A stretch of 42,486 bases of DNA. Source: Chloroflexota bacterium (GTDB lineage Bacteria > Chloroflexota > Anaerolineae > UBA4142). The notes below the pieces were generated by a model, which made no database searches, was not told the DNA's origin, and was given only the letters and a program-made list of their open reading frames with translations. The position numbers and the translations under genes were made by a program. The stretch is taken from contig VGOB01000015.1 of assembly GCA_016865935.1 (NCBI GenBank), positions 1 to 42,486 on the forward strand, given 5' to 3'. Of the stretch, positions 1-7,990 are shown piece by piece (positions within the stretch are counted from its first letter, which is position 1; each line of letters starts with the position of its first letter).

Positions 1-18
1 GGGGGGGGGGGGGGGGGG
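1..18. other. Homopolymer G run at contig end (likely artefact)
   Basis: Eighteen consecutive G residues open the window and are followed at once by ordinary sequence. Runs like this are typical of no-signal bases in two-colour sequencing chemistry carried into an assembly end. I infer an artefact, not biology. Positions 19-171 after it hold no gene or motif that I can support. Confidence 0.75.
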
Positions 19-171
19 CGATTGGTTGAATAGGTTTGGAATGCCCGATCATTTTGATCCTCGACGACGAGAACAAAAAAACGTGATAGCAACACAACTA
101 TCGCGGGCAATCATCACCCACAAGTTTACGCTTGGATTATACGATGAAACGCGCGCGGTGTCAACGTACGC

Positions 172-249
172 GTATGGGCGAAGCATTTTTCGTCCTTCGA
201 CTTCGCCGCGCTCCGCTCACGAAGTGTGCGAAAAATGCTTCGCCCCTAC
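172..249. repeat. GTAGGGGCG-family palindromic element
   Basis: The arms GTATGGGCGAAGCATTTTTCG and CGAAAAATGCTTCGCCCCTAC are near-perfect inverse complements around a roughly 36-base centre. The right arm contains CTA at 246-248, which on the minus strand is the TAG stop codon of the PBP2 gene, so the element abuts and terminates that reading frame. The same arm type recurs at 6168, 12989, 13289, 19423 and 27143. It could also act as a transcription terminator hairpin for the mre-mrdA operon. Confidence 0.8.
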
Positions 250-2630
250 TGCGTTGGAACAAACTGCACCGTGTACCGTTTGTACGGCAACACTTCAACC
301 GCGAACGGTTCTGAACTTGCGGGCGCGACGGTGCGCACGCACCAGCGCGCCGAATCTTTCCAGTACAGCGCGTTGAAGTTGAACGCGCCATTCGCATCCG
401 TCGTCGCGGAAAAGACGACGTTGCTGTCGCACTTGTCGGTGACGACGCGCACGCCCGTGACGCCGCGTCCACCCGCGTCCACGATCGTGCCAAAGATGCC
501 GGGCTGTTCGTTGCTCCAGCCATCCACGCCGAGCAATTTGCCGGAGTACTTGTGCGGCGAGGGCGGCGCGCCACTCGGCGCGGGCGCGCGCGGCGCAACG
601 ACCGGCGGCGCGGCGGATGGCGCGGACGCGCGCGCCAACGGCGAATCGGCAGGCAGATGAAAGTACGCGCGCAAAATGTCGGCGGCAATCGGCGCGGCGA
701 TTTTCGATCCTTCGCCGCCGCCGTAAACGAAAACCGTGACGACAACTTGCGGATTTTCGTACGGCGCGAACGCGGTGAACCACGCGTGGGTCGGCAAATG
801 TCCGTCCACCTTGGGACCGTAAAATTCGGCGGTGCCGGTCTTGGCTGCCACATTCACATCGGCGAGATTCGCGCCGAGCGCGGTGCCGCGCATCGCCGCC
901 TCGCGCATCCCCTCGCGCACCAGCGCGAGATTGTGCGGATCGACGCGCATCTGACGCAGCGCTTGCGGTTCCAGCGCGCGCGCGATGCGTCCTTCCGTAT
1001 CGCGCACGTCGCGCACCAGTTGTGGTTTGTACAGCGTGCCGCCATTTGCAATCGCCGCCGTCATATTCGCGATTTGCAGCGGCGTCGCCAAAACGTACCC
1101 CTGACCGATGCTCATATTGTACGTATCGCCAATCGTCCAAATGTCGCCGATCGTTTTGCGCTTCCAGGTCGGATCGGGGACGAGTCCTTTCGCTTCGCCG
1201 GGCAGATCGATCCCGGTCAGTTCGCCGATGCCGAACATACGCGCGTACGCGGCGAGTCGTTGTTCGCCCAAGCCGGTATCGAACGTGGGCGATTCGCCGC
1301 CGGAGATTTTGTAGAAGAACACATCGGACGACCACGCCAAGCCATCGCGCAGGGTGAGCGGTCCGAAACCCGGTTTATACCAATCGTAAAAGGGTTGCGC
1401 GAGCGTTGGATCATCGGGGTAATATTTGTGCGGGATCCAAACGATTCCTGGGTGTCCCGCATCAATACGCGTGTTGATGTCTACGACGCGTTCTTGCAGC
1501 GCCGCGCTCGCGGGGATCATTTTGAAAACCGAGCCCGGCGGATATTGCCCGGTGATCGCGTGATTGACGAGCGGACGCAACGGATCCTGGATCAGACTCG
1601 TCAACGCTTCAACCGAAATGCCGGTCGCGAAGAGATTGTCGTCGTAACTCGGCAGCGTGACCAGCGCCAGCACTTCGCCGTTGCGCGGATCGAGCGCGAT
1701 CGCGACGCCTTGTTTGGCGCGCGCGTTCCGCAAACCTTTTTGCAAAATCGTCTGAACGTTTTTTTGTAAATCGGAATCTACCGTCAGGATGAGGTTGCGC
1801 CCGGGCGTGGGCGATTCACTGCCCAGCAGCGCCACTTCGCGTCCGGTCACGTCCACCTGGATGTACCGGCGCCCCTTGATGCCGCGCAGGTCCGCCTCGA
1901 ACGCGCTTTCCAAGCCGGTCAGCCCCACTTGATCGGTAGGGGTGTACCCCCGCGCGCGATACGCGTCGTACTCTTCGCGCGGGATGGGTCCGGTGTAACC
2001 CAGGATGTGCGAGAGTAACGCGCCTTCGACGTACTCGCGCACCGGTTCCAGCCCGACGACGACGCCGGGGAAATCCAGCCGATGCTCTTCCAGATAAAAC
2101 GCGATCTCGCGCGGGACGTTGTCCTTGAGGCGCGTCGGCGTAAACGGATCGCGCGCGCCTTTGGCGACGAGTTCGCGCAACCCGGGTTTGCGCTTGGGCG
2201 AAACGACGACGCGTTCCAGCGCGCTGGGCAGACTGCCGACGGCGTCCGTCGTCACGTGTTCGATCACTGTGTCAATCGGAACTTGGAGGAGCGCGGCGAG
2301 TTGCTGAAAAATGCGCTCGCGCTGATTGAGTGGAAAATCGGCGGGGATGATCGAGACGTTGAACGACGGAATGTTGCGGACGAGAATTTTGCCGGAACGA
2401 TCGTAGATGATGCCGCGCAGCGCGGCGGCATTGACCAGCCGAAACCGATTTTGATCGGCGGCGCGTTTATAGTATTCGCCGTTGGCGATCTGGATGTGGG
2501 CGAGTTGCAGGATGAGCAAGAGCAACGCGGCGAGGATCAGCCCGCGCATCATCCAGAAATTGCCGCGCGGTTTTTTTTCCGCGTCGGTGATCGTTTGGGT
2601 GTAGGAATACTGACTTTCGGGATCGTTCAC
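246..2630 (-). CDS. mrdA: Penicillin-binding protein 2 (elongasome transpeptidase) with extra C-terminal domain
   Basis: A 794-residue class B PBP that cross-links peptidoglycan during lateral wall growth in partnership with RodA and MreBCD. A short cytoplasmic tail is followed by one membrane anchor (about residues 29-47), a PBP-dimer/pedestal region (about 60-260) and the transpeptidase domain. The active-site motifs are all visible: SVFK at 367-370 with the acylated Ser367, SSD at 434-436 and KTGT at 597-600. Past the usual end (about residue 660) comes an Ala/Pro linker, then a beta-rich module of about 95 residues (about 697-794) resembling carboxypeptidase-regulatory or Cna-B-like folds, which family members normally lack. 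Translation starts at a GTG one base after the mreD stop, so the genes are probably coupled. The TAG stop lies in a palindromic repeat. Confidence 0.93.
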   Translation of the reverse strand: MNDPESQYSYTQTITDAEKKPRGNFWMMRGLILAALLLLILQLAHIQIANGEYYKRAADQNRFRLVNAAALRGIIYDRSGKILVRNIPSFNVSIIPADFPLNQRERIFQQLAALLQVPIDTVIEHVTTDAVGSLPSALERVVVSPKRKPGLRELVAKGARDPFTPTRLKDNVPREIAFYLEEHRLDFPGVVVGLEPVREYVEGALLSHILGYTGPIPREEYDAYRARGYTPTDQVGLTGLESAFEADLRGIKGRRYIQVDVTGREVALLGSESPTPGRNLILTVDSDLQKNVQTILQKGLRNARAKQGVAIALDPRNGEVLALVTLPSYDDNLFATGISVEALTSLIQDPLRPLVNHAITGQYPPGSVFKMIPASAALQERVVDINTRIDAGHPGIVWIPHKYYPDDPTLAQPFYDWYKPGFGPLTLRDGLAWSSDVFFYKISGGESPTFDTGLGEQRLAAYARMFGIGELTGIDLPGEAKGLVPDPTWKRKTIGDIWTIGDTYNMSIGQGYVLATPLQIANMTAAIANGGTLYKPQLVRDVRDTEGRIARALEPQALRQMRVDPHNLALVREGMREAAMRGTALGANLADVNVAAKTGTAEFYGPKVDGHLPTHAWFTAFAPYENPQVVVTVFVYGGGEGSKIAAPIAADILRAYFHLPADSPLARASAPSAAPPVVAPRAPAPSGAPPSPHKYSGKLLGVDGWSNEQPGIFGTIVDAGGRGVTGVRVVTDKCDSNVVFSATTDANGAFNFNALYWKDSARWCVRTVAPASSEPFAVEVLPYKRYTVQFVPTQ

Positions 2631-2631
2631 G

Positions 2632-3129
2632 TCAAAATTCCATTTGCGGGCGCAGCCAGCGCGCGACGCGTTGGAGCGGGAAAAAGAGCGCCGGCATCAC
2701 CAGCGCGTTCAAAAGCGCGGTGGGCAGTGTGACGCGCAGGAGATACGCCGCCCAATCAATTTGCCAGTTGATCAGCGCGAGAATTCCCAGCAGGATGACG
2801 TGATGCGCGAGTGTCGCCAGCACCAGCGCGACGGGCGGCGCGAGCAGGTTGCCGCGAAAGAACGTCGTCTGCCCCCAGCCGATCAGCCAGCCCAACGTCG
2901 TCAGCGCGAGCGCGTGCATTCCAAAGGGCAAGCCGGAGGCGAGATCGAGAAAGATGCCGATGATGAAGCCCCACACCGCCGCTTCGCCAACCGGCGCGAG
3001 CATCGCCCACGCGACGACGAGCGCGAGCGCGAGATCGGGCTTGTAGCCGAAGATCGCAACTTGCGGCAACAGTACGATTTGAATGATCGCGACCAGCGCG
3101 AGCAGTGGGATCGAAATCCAAAGTGACAT
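2632..3129 (-). CDS. mreD: Rod shape-determining protein MreD
   Basis: A protein of about 165 residues that is hydrophobic over nearly its whole length, with five or six predicted membrane segments, as expected for MreD, the integral-membrane member of the elongasome scaffold. Sequence conservation in this family is low, so the call rests on hydropathy, size and position between mreC and mrdA. I chose the ATG at 3129. An in-frame TTG two codons upstream (3135) is possible, but neither has a convincing ribosome binding site. The gene is separated from mreC by a CAATGAGC-type inverted array and is followed by mrdA after one base. Confidence 0.88.
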   Translation of the reverse strand: MSLWISIPLLALVAIIQIVLLPQVAIFGYKPDLALALVVAWAMLAPVGEAAVWGFIIGIFLDLASGLPFGMHALALTTLGWLIGWGQTTFFRGNLLAPPVALVLATLAHHVILLGILALINWQIDWAAYLLRVTLPTALLNALVMPALFFPLQRVARWLRPQMEF

Positions 3130-3132
3130 AGT

Positions 3133-3211
3133 CAATCAATGAACCAATGAGCCAATGAACCAATGTGCCAAATGGATTTGGCTCATTGGCACATTGGTAA
3201 ATTGGCTCATT
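3133..3211. repeat. Inverted array of CAATGA(G/A)C units
   Basis: Between mreC and mreD, four or five copies of an 8-9 base unit (CAATGAACC, AATGAGCC) are followed, after a short centre, by their inverse complements (GGCTCATTGG, ACATTGG). A long hairpin can form. The mreC stop codon TGA is read from the terminal AATGAGCC unit (3207-3209), so the repeat touches the coding end. A related unit set recurs at 7911-7990. Confidence 0.8.
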
Positions 3212-4118
3212 TCGTTGGCGTGCGCGTGACGCGCGGCGCGGCGGTGGGTGTCGGCGTTGGCTCTTGCGTGATGTCGGCGGGCGTAAACTTTTTGAGCACC
3301 AAGACGAATTCGAGGCGCGCAAAATCCACGCTCGCTTGAATATCGGCTTCTTGAAACAATTCGATGTCGTGCTTACGCACGGCGGTCACTTGCCCAATCA
3401 CGAGTCGTTTGGGAAATCCGCCGCCCATTCCCGACGTCAGAATCAGATCGCCGGGTTTGATCGCTTCCCCTTGCGGCACGTACTTGATCGTCAGGTTGCC
3501 GTTCACGTCGCCTTGCACGATGCCGGTCGCGCGCGTGGATTGCACGACGGCGTTGACCGCGCTCGTCGCGTCCGTGATCAACAACGCCTTTGCCCAATGC
3601 GCGCCGGTCGCGGTGATCCGTCCGACGAGTCCTTGCGGCGTGACGACCGGCATTCCGGTCTTGATTCCTTCCGCGCTGCCTTGATCGAGGATGATATAGC
3701 GCGCGAGATTCGACGGGTCTTGCCCGATCACGCGCGCGAGATCGGGATTGCGTTGCAACACCGCCGCGCCGAGAATATCGAAATCGGGATTCGTTTGCTT
3801 GTACGCGAGTTGTTGGCGCAGGAGCGTGTTTTCGTTTTCCAGTTCGCGGACGCGGACGCGCGTAATCCCCAGTTCGGTCACCTGGCTTTGCAGTTGCTTG
3901 AGTTGCTCGCGCAGCGCGTTGATGTCCGCGACGGTGCCGGTGACGGCTTGCGCGCCTTCGCCGATGCCGAGCGCGCCGCGCAACAACGGCTGCGCCCAGC
4001 CGAACGCGAGGTCTTCCAGCGGCTGCAATTGTCCGGCGACGTGCAAAATCAGCAGAAGGATCGCGACGACGACGAGGACGATCAGCCAAACGGGGCGAGT
4101 GCGATTGGGAGCGTACAT
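3207..4118 (-). CDS. mreC: Rod shape-determining protein MreC
   Basis: A 303-residue protein with a single N-terminal membrane segment (about residues 12-30), a heptad-rich coiled coil (about 65-105) that would dimerise it, then the two-lobed beta-barrel domain typical of MreC (about 115-280), and a Pro/Thr-rich tail. The glycine-rich segments around LGAAVLQRNPD, GMPVVTPQGLVGRI and LTSGMGGGFP are family hallmarks. It acts outside the membrane as the scaffold linking MreB filaments to PBP2. Second gene of the operon, 77 bases downstream of mreB, from which it is separated by an AT-rich repeat. The start is ATG at 4118. Its TGA stop lies inside a repeat. Confidence 0.93.
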   Translation of the reverse strand: MYAPNRTRPVWLIVLVVVAILLLILHVAGQLQPLEDLAFGWAQPLLRGALGIGEGAQAVTGTVADINALREQLKQLQSQVTELGITRVRVRELENENTLLRQQLAYKQTNPDFDILGAAVLQRNPDLARVIGQDPSNLARYIILDQGSAEGIKTGMPVVTPQGLVGRITATGAHWAKALLITDATSAVNAVVQSTRATGIVQGDVNGNLTIKYVPQGEAIKPGDLILTSGMGGGFPKRLVIGQVTAVRKHDIELFQEADIQASVDFARLEFVLVLKKFTPADITQEPTPTPTAAPRVTRTPTK

Positions 4119-4120
4119 CG

Positions 4121-4193
4121 GAATTTTCGATTTTCGATTTTCGATTTCTGATTGCCAGCCAATCGAAAATCAGAAATCCAAAATCGAAAATTG
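4121..4193. repeat. Inverted array of TCGATTTT / AAAATCGA units
   Basis: Between mreB and mreC, tandem TCGATTTTCGAT units are followed by the complementary AATCGAAAATCAGAAATCC units. The array is far more AT-rich than its flanks and can fold into a hairpin. Being inside an operon, it could attenuate transcription or stabilise mRNA, but nothing in the sequence decides this. Confidence 0.75.
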
Positions 4194-4195
4194 TG

Positions 4196-5251
4196 TCAGC
4201 GCCTTCCGCGCGTGGGAGTGATGATTTTGTGGAGCGTATCCAGTTCTTCCAACACTTGACCCGCGCCGCGCACGACGCAGGTGAGTGGATCTTCGGAGAC
4301 ATAGCAGCGCATTTTGGTCTCTTGCGACAGGCGCGCGGCGATGTTGCCCAACAACGCGCCGCCGCCCGCCAGCGCGATGCCGTACTGCATCAAATCGGAC
4401 ACGAGTTCCGGCGGCGTTTCGTCAATCGTCGTTTTGAGCGCATCAATGATCTGGTCGAGCGGATTCGCCAATGCTTCGCGAATTTCGACGGACGACACTT
4501 CGATTTCAGTCGGCAAGCCGGTGATCAAGTTGCGCCCGCGCAACATCTGCGTTTTTTCTTCCGTCAACGGAAACGCCGAGCCGATGCTCACCTTGAGTTC
4601 TTCCGCCATTCGCTCGCCGATCAGGACGTTATATTTTTCGCGCGCGTACCGGATGATCTCCTCGTCCATCTCGTCGCCCGCGACGCGAATCGAACGGCTG
4701 ACGACGATGCCGCCGAGCGAAAAGACCGCCATCTCCGTCGTGCCGCCGCCGATGTCCACGATCATACTGCCGATCGATTCGGTGATCGGCAAGCCCGAAC
4801 CGATTGCCGCCGCCATCGGTTCTTCGATCAGGAACACTTCGCGCGCGCCGGCGTTCATCGCCGCGTCGTGCACCGCGCGCTTTTCCACTTCGGTCACGCC
4901 ACTCGGGATTCCGATCACGATGCGCGGACGATGCGGAATCGGCAGCAGCGCTTGATCGTGAACCTTGGTGATGAAATATTCCAGCATCTTTTCCGTCACG
5001 TCGAAATCGGAAATGACGCCATCGCGCAACGGACGGATCGCGACGATGTCGGCGGGCGTGCGCCCGACCATCTGCTTGGCTTCGGCGCCGATGGCGAGCA
5101 CGCGCTTGGCGCGCTTTTCGACCGCGACGACGGACGGCTCGTTGATCACGATGCCGACGCCGCGCACGAGCACCAGCGTATTCGCCGTGCCGAGATCGAT
5201 GCCAATATCGCGCGAAAAAATGCCGAGAATCGAGTTTAGTGGGCTAAACAT
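4196..5251 (-). CDS. mreB: Actin-like rod shape protein MreB
   Basis: A 351-residue actin-fold ATPase of normal length that forms the membrane-associated filament organising lateral wall synthesis. The phosphate-1 motif is GIDLGTANT near the N-terminus, phosphate-2 is IVDIGGGTTEMAVF, and the adenosine motif is ALAGGGALLGN near the C-terminus. An IIRYAREKYNVLIGERMAEE segment is also typical. First gene of mreBCD-mrdA. A TATAAT box (minus strand, 5260-5265) ends only about eight bases before the ATG and no Shine-Dalgarno is present, so the transcript is probably leaderless. The L25 terminator and a palindromic repeat lie upstream. Confidence 0.97.
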   Translation of the reverse strand: MFSPLNSILGIFSRDIGIDLGTANTLVLVRGVGIVINEPSVVAVEKRAKRVLAIGAEAKQMVGRTPADIVAIRPLRDGVISDFDVTEKMLEYFITKVHDQALLPIPHRPRIVIGIPSGVTEVEKRAVHDAAMNAGAREVFLIEEPMAAAIGSGLPITESIGSMIVDIGGGTTEMAVFSLGGIVVSRSIRVAGDEMDEEIIRYAREKYNVLIGERMAEELKVSIGSAFPLTEEKTQMLRGRNLITGLPTEIEVSSVEIREALANPLDQIIDALKTTIDETPPELVSDLMQYGIALAGGGALLGNIAARLSQETKMRCYVSEDPLTCVVRGAGQVLEELDTLHKIITPTRGRR

Positions 5252-5259
5252 ACAAACTC

Positions 5260-5288
5260 ATTATACCACAATCCCCCGATACGCAAAA
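5260..5288 (-). promoter_or_regulatory. Probable mreB operon promoter
   Basis: On the minus strand a TATAAT (5260-5265) is preceded, 17 bases upstream, by TTTTGC (5283-5288), a weak -35; TTGCGT at 5281-5286 would leave 15 bases. The predicted transcription start falls two or three bases before the mreB ATG at 5251. This implies a leaderless mRNA. Confidence 0.6.
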
Positions 5289-5318
5289 AAGCGGAGTTGG
5301 CAAACCAACTCCGCTTTT
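5285..5318 (-). terminator. Intrinsic terminator downstream of L25
   Basis: A perfect stem AAAAGCGGAGTTGG / CCAACTCCGCTTTT closes on a four-base loop. Read on the minus strand it is a GC-rich hairpin followed by T residues, the classic Rho-independent form. It lies between the L25 stop (5435) and the mreB promoter, so it isolates the two units. Confidence 0.85.
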
Positions 5319-5329
5319 CCACCGTCAGT

Positions 5330-5427
5330 GTCATTGCGAGCGTTTTTTGCGAAGCAATCCCCAACCAACTTGGGGATTGCTTGCTTCGGCTTCGCTCAGC
5401 ACCGCAAAAAACGCTCCTCGCAATGAC
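5330..5427. repeat. GTCATTGCGAG-family palindromic element
   Basis: A 98-base element bounded by GTCATTGCGAG and CTCGCAATGAC, with internal paired blocks GCGTTTTTTGC / GCAAAAAACGC and CAATCCCCAA / TTGGGGATTG. It lies between L25 and its terminator. Further copies are at 10939, 13882, 22491 and 35970, with variants at 31436 and 35069. Confidence 0.85.
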
Positions 5428-5434
5428 AACCTGG

Positions 5435-6130
5435 TTATTTCTTCTCTTCCTTCTTCGCTTCGCCGCCTGCGGCAGGCGTTTCGCCTCCCGCGCCTTCTTC
5501 TTCGATCTTGCCCTTCTTGATCACTTCGACTTCGGCGGCGGCAATCGGCGCTTCGGTGGTGATCACTTCTTCCTTCACCGGCACTACCTTGGCGACCATT
5601 TCATCGCCCGGCGTGAGCACTTCGATCTTGTCGTTGACGACGAGATTTTTGACGAACAGACTCTGGTTCAGGTTTTCCAAGCCGCTCACGTCCACTTCGA
5701 TTTGCGGAATGAGATCGCCGGGCAGCACGCGAATCTGCACCGTGTCAATGCCGTGGATCAGCAATCCCTCGCCGCGCGTCACCGCCGGCGACGTGCCGAC
5801 CAACACGAGCGGGACCGGCGTCGTGATCTTTTCCGTCATCGAGACTTCTTGGAAATCCACGTGCACCAGATGCCGTGAAATCGGATTGCGTTGCACTTCG
5901 CGCGTCAGAACCAAGCGCGGCGCGCCCGCAGCAATCGTCAGCGTGATCAAGCGATTATGCCCGGCTTGCGCGACCACTTTTTGCAAGGTTCGTTCTTCGA
6001 TTTGGAGCGCGAGCGGTTGCGCGAGCTGTTTGCCGTACAACACGACGGGGATCGTCCCGGCGCGACGCAGCGCGCCAACCTGTTTGCCGATCACCGCGCG
6101 CGGCTGCGCGGTCAACAAAATTTCTTCCAT
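5435..6130 (-). CDS. rplY: 50S ribosomal protein L25 / general stress protein Ctc
   Basis: A protein of 231 residues when started at the ATG at 6130 (MEEILLTAQPR). An upstream in-frame ATG would add 29 residues encoded by a repeat-containing leader and is unlikely. An N-terminal L25 beta-barrel (about residues 1-92) binds 5S rRNA, and a C-terminal TL5/Ctc beta domain (about 100-190) follows, as in the long bacterial L25 forms. The tail is rich in Glu, Lys and Ala. Monocistronic, with a good promoter (TTGACT-17-TAAAAT, 6260-6288) and an intrinsic terminator. The leader of about 120 bases holds a palindromic element (6168-6242). Confidence 0.93.
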   Translation of the reverse strand: MEEILLTAQPRAVIGKQVGALRRAGTIPVVLYGKQLAQPLALQIEERTLQKVVAQAGHNRLITLTIAAGAPRLVLTREVQRNPISRHLVHVDFQEVSMTEKITTPVPLVLVGTSPAVTRGEGLLIHGIDTVQIRVLPGDLIPQIEVDVSGLENLNQSLFVKNLVVNDKIEVLTPGDEMVAKVVPVKEEVITTEAPIAAAEVEVIKKGKIEEEGAGGETPAAGGEAKKEEKK

Positions 6131-6167
6131 AGTGCGAATGACCTTTCTCAGCGAAAATATAGGGCAA

Positions 6168-6242
6168 GCAGGGGCGAGGCATTTCTCGTTTGGCAAGCGA
6201 TCCGGTTTCAGGATCAACCTTCGGCAAATGCCTCGCCCCGAT
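6168..6242. repeat. GCAGGGGCG-family palindromic element in L25 leader
   Basis: The arms GGGGCGAGGCATTT and AAATGCCTCGCCCC pair around a roughly 45-base centre. The element lies between the L25 promoter and its start codon, so it would be transcribed as a hairpin in the 5' UTR. Confidence 0.75.
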
Positions 6243-6259
6243 GTAAAAATTACTGTGCT

Positions 6260-6288
6260 ATTTTAATGGCAAAGCGCAAATTAGTCAA
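6260..6288 (-). promoter_or_regulatory. L25 promoter
   Basis: On the minus strand TTGACT (6283-6288), 17 bases and TAAAAT (6260-6265) make a near-consensus housekeeping promoter facing L25. It overlaps the divergent promoter of the lipoprotein gene, so the two may compete for polymerase. Confidence 0.7.
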
Positions 6289-6310
6289 ATCAAAAAAGTT
6301 ATGCTACACT
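6281..6310 (+). promoter_or_regulatory. Promoter of the lipoprotein gene, probably leaderless
   Basis: TTAGTC (6281-6286), 18 bases and TACACT (6305-6310), the latter preceded by TGC as an extended -10. The GTG start at 6318 lies seven bases past the -10 box, exactly where transcription should begin, and there is no Shine-Dalgarno. Confidence 0.55.
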
Positions 6311-6317
6311 TGCGTCC

Positions 6318-7910
6318 GTGTCTAGCCAGCGCCTGCCCGTGTTACTCTTCCTCTTGTTTTGGTTGACGATGCTCGCCGCGTGCGCGCCGACCTCCAAGCG
6401 CGTCGTCCTGCTCGTGGATGGCGAACGGCGCATTGCGGAAACGACGGCGGCGACCGTGCAAGAAGTTTTGCGCGAACAAGCCATCGCGCTGGGCGATCAC
6501 GACAAGGTAGAGCCGCCACCCTTTGCCGAAGTGAGTTTGAGCACGACGATCACCGTTACGCGCGTCACGTTCAAAACAGAAATGACGACGCGCCCGCTGG
6601 CGTTTGCGCGCCAACTCGTGCGCGACGAAACGTATCCGCAAAATCAAATTCGCGTCCTCCAACTCGGCGCGAACGGCACCCTCGCGATTACTTCCACGAT
6701 CACGTTGGAGAACGGCGTCGAGACCGCGCGACGCGAATCGGGGCGCAAGCTCGTCACGCAACCCAAAGACGAAATTCTGGCGATTGGTACGCAAGGCAGT
6801 TTGCGCGCCGTCGCGCTTTCGCCGGGGACGATTGCGTATCTCGCGAACGGCAACGCGTGGGTGATGCGCAATTCCAGCAGTGACAAGCGCGTCCTTACGA
6901 CGACCGGCGATCTCGACGGACGAATTTTCTCGCTTTCGCTCGACGGACGCCATCTGGTTTTTTCGCGTGCCGCCGATGAAACGTCGAACGCGCTCAACTC
7001 GCTCTGGAGCGTGGACACGCTCGTGCTGGGCGAGACGCCGCGCCCATTGCCGATCAACGACGCGCTCAGCGCGCATTTGTCGCCGGACGCGCGCACGCTC
7101 GTCTACTCGACCGGCGAGAAAACGCCCGGCGCGCCGGGCTGGAAAGCGCGCAACGATTTGTGGTCGCTCGCGCTGACGCCGGGCGAAACTCCCGCCGCGA
7201 AAAACGCGCAACCGATCTGGCTACCGAGTATGCCCGCGCCGTACAGTTGGTGGGGCGCGCAGTTGGCGTGGGCGCCGGATGGACGCGCGCTCGCGTACGC
7301 GTTTGCCAACGAAGTCGGTGTGATCGAATTGGCTGGACGCGCGGTGCCGATTGCGAATGCGCCCGCGCCGCGTCGGGTGCTGAAAAAATTTCCGCCGTTT
7401 CGTTCGCCTGCCGATTGGGTCTGGACGCCGAATGTCGCGTGGTCGCCGGACAGCCGCTTTATCGTCACGACGATTCACGCGCCCCTGGGCAATCCCGATG
7501 TCGCCACAGACGATCCGTCGTTTGAAGTGTGGGCGCTCGCGCGCGATGCAAGCGTAAACGCGGCGTTGGCGAAGCAAACCGGAATGTGGACCAAGCCGGT
7601 CTGGTCGCCGCCGGACGCGCGCGGTGAAAGCCGGATCGCGTTCGGCGTCGCGCTCGAACCCAGCAACAGCGAGCGTAGTCGCTACGCGCTTAACGTGATG
7701 GATCGCGCGGGCGGCAACAAACGCCAAATTTTTCCCTCCAATGAATCGCCGGACGATGGCTTGACGACGACGCAAATCGCGTGGGCGCCGGACGCGCGCC
7801 AATTGATCGCGGTGCGTGAGAACGATTTGTGGCTGTACGATTTCGCGTCGGCAAAGTGGTCGCAACTCACCGCGAACGGCGCATCGTCGAAACCGCAATG
7901 GGGCAAGTGA
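6318..7910 (+). CDS. Lipoprotein with DUF348/G5-like N-terminus and TolB-type beta-propeller
   Basis: A 530-residue exported lipoprotein. A hydrophobic signal ends in the lipobox LAAC, with Cys22 as the lipidated residue. About residues 29-70 (VVLLVDGERRIAETTA... VQEVL) match the DUF348 fold found in YabE/Rpf-like wall proteins. About residues 75-150 resemble a G5 domain, which binds wall glycans. The rest (about 155-530) is a WD40/TolB-like propeller with repeated LSLDGRHLVFS, LSPDARTLVYS, WAPDGRALAYA and WSPDSRFIVTT blades. A wall-associated scaffold or sensor is likely; no catalytic residues are seen. It starts at a GTG with no ribosome binding site. The murein-peptide genes follow on the same strand. 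Confidence 0.8.
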   Translation: MSSQRLPVLLFLLFWLTMLAACAPTSKRVVLLVDGERRIAETTAATVQEVLREQAIALGDHDKVEPPPFAEVSLSTTITVTRVTFKTEMTTRPLAFARQLVRDETYPQNQIRVLQLGANGTLAITSTITLENGVETARRESGRKLVTQPKDEILAIGTQGSLRAVALSPGTIAYLANGNAWVMRNSSSDKRVLTTTGDLDGRIFSLSLDGRHLVFSRAADETSNALNSLWSVDTLVLGETPRPLPINDALSAHLSPDARTLVYSTGEKTPGAPGWKARNDLWSLALTPGETPAAKNAQPIWLPSMPAPYSWWGAQLAWAPDGRALAYAFANEVGVIELAGRAVPIANAPAPRRVLKKFPPFRSPADWVWTPNVAWSPDSRFIVTTIHAPLGNPDVATDDPSFEVWALARDASVNAALAKQTGMWTKPVWSPPDARGESRIAFGVALEPSNSERSRYALNVMDRAGGNKRQIFPSNESPDDGLTTTQIAWAPDARQLIAVRENDLWLYDFASAKWSQLTANGASSKPQWGK

Positions 7911-7990
7911 GACAATGAGCCAATGTGCCAATGAACCAATGAGCCAAAGATGAAGGACGAAAGACGAATGACCAATCACCCAATCACCCA
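7911..7990. repeat. Array of CAATGAGC / CCAATCACC units
   Basis: Directly after the lipoprotein stop, tandem CAATGAGCCAATGTGC units are followed by AAGATGAAGGACGAAAGACG and then ATCACCCA units. The ATG codons at 7950 and 7968, candidate starts of the next gene, lie inside the array, as do the first codons of that protein. Confidence 0.7.

Noticed and set aside
1..18. G-quadruplex or telomere-like end
   Set aside because: A plain homopolymer at the contig boundary is better explained as a sequencing artefact.
552..1769. Long plus-strand open frame (405 codons) opposite mrdA
   Set aside because: It is antisense to a fully motif-supported PBP2 and has Arg-rich low-complexity translation, typical of a GC-rich shadow frame.
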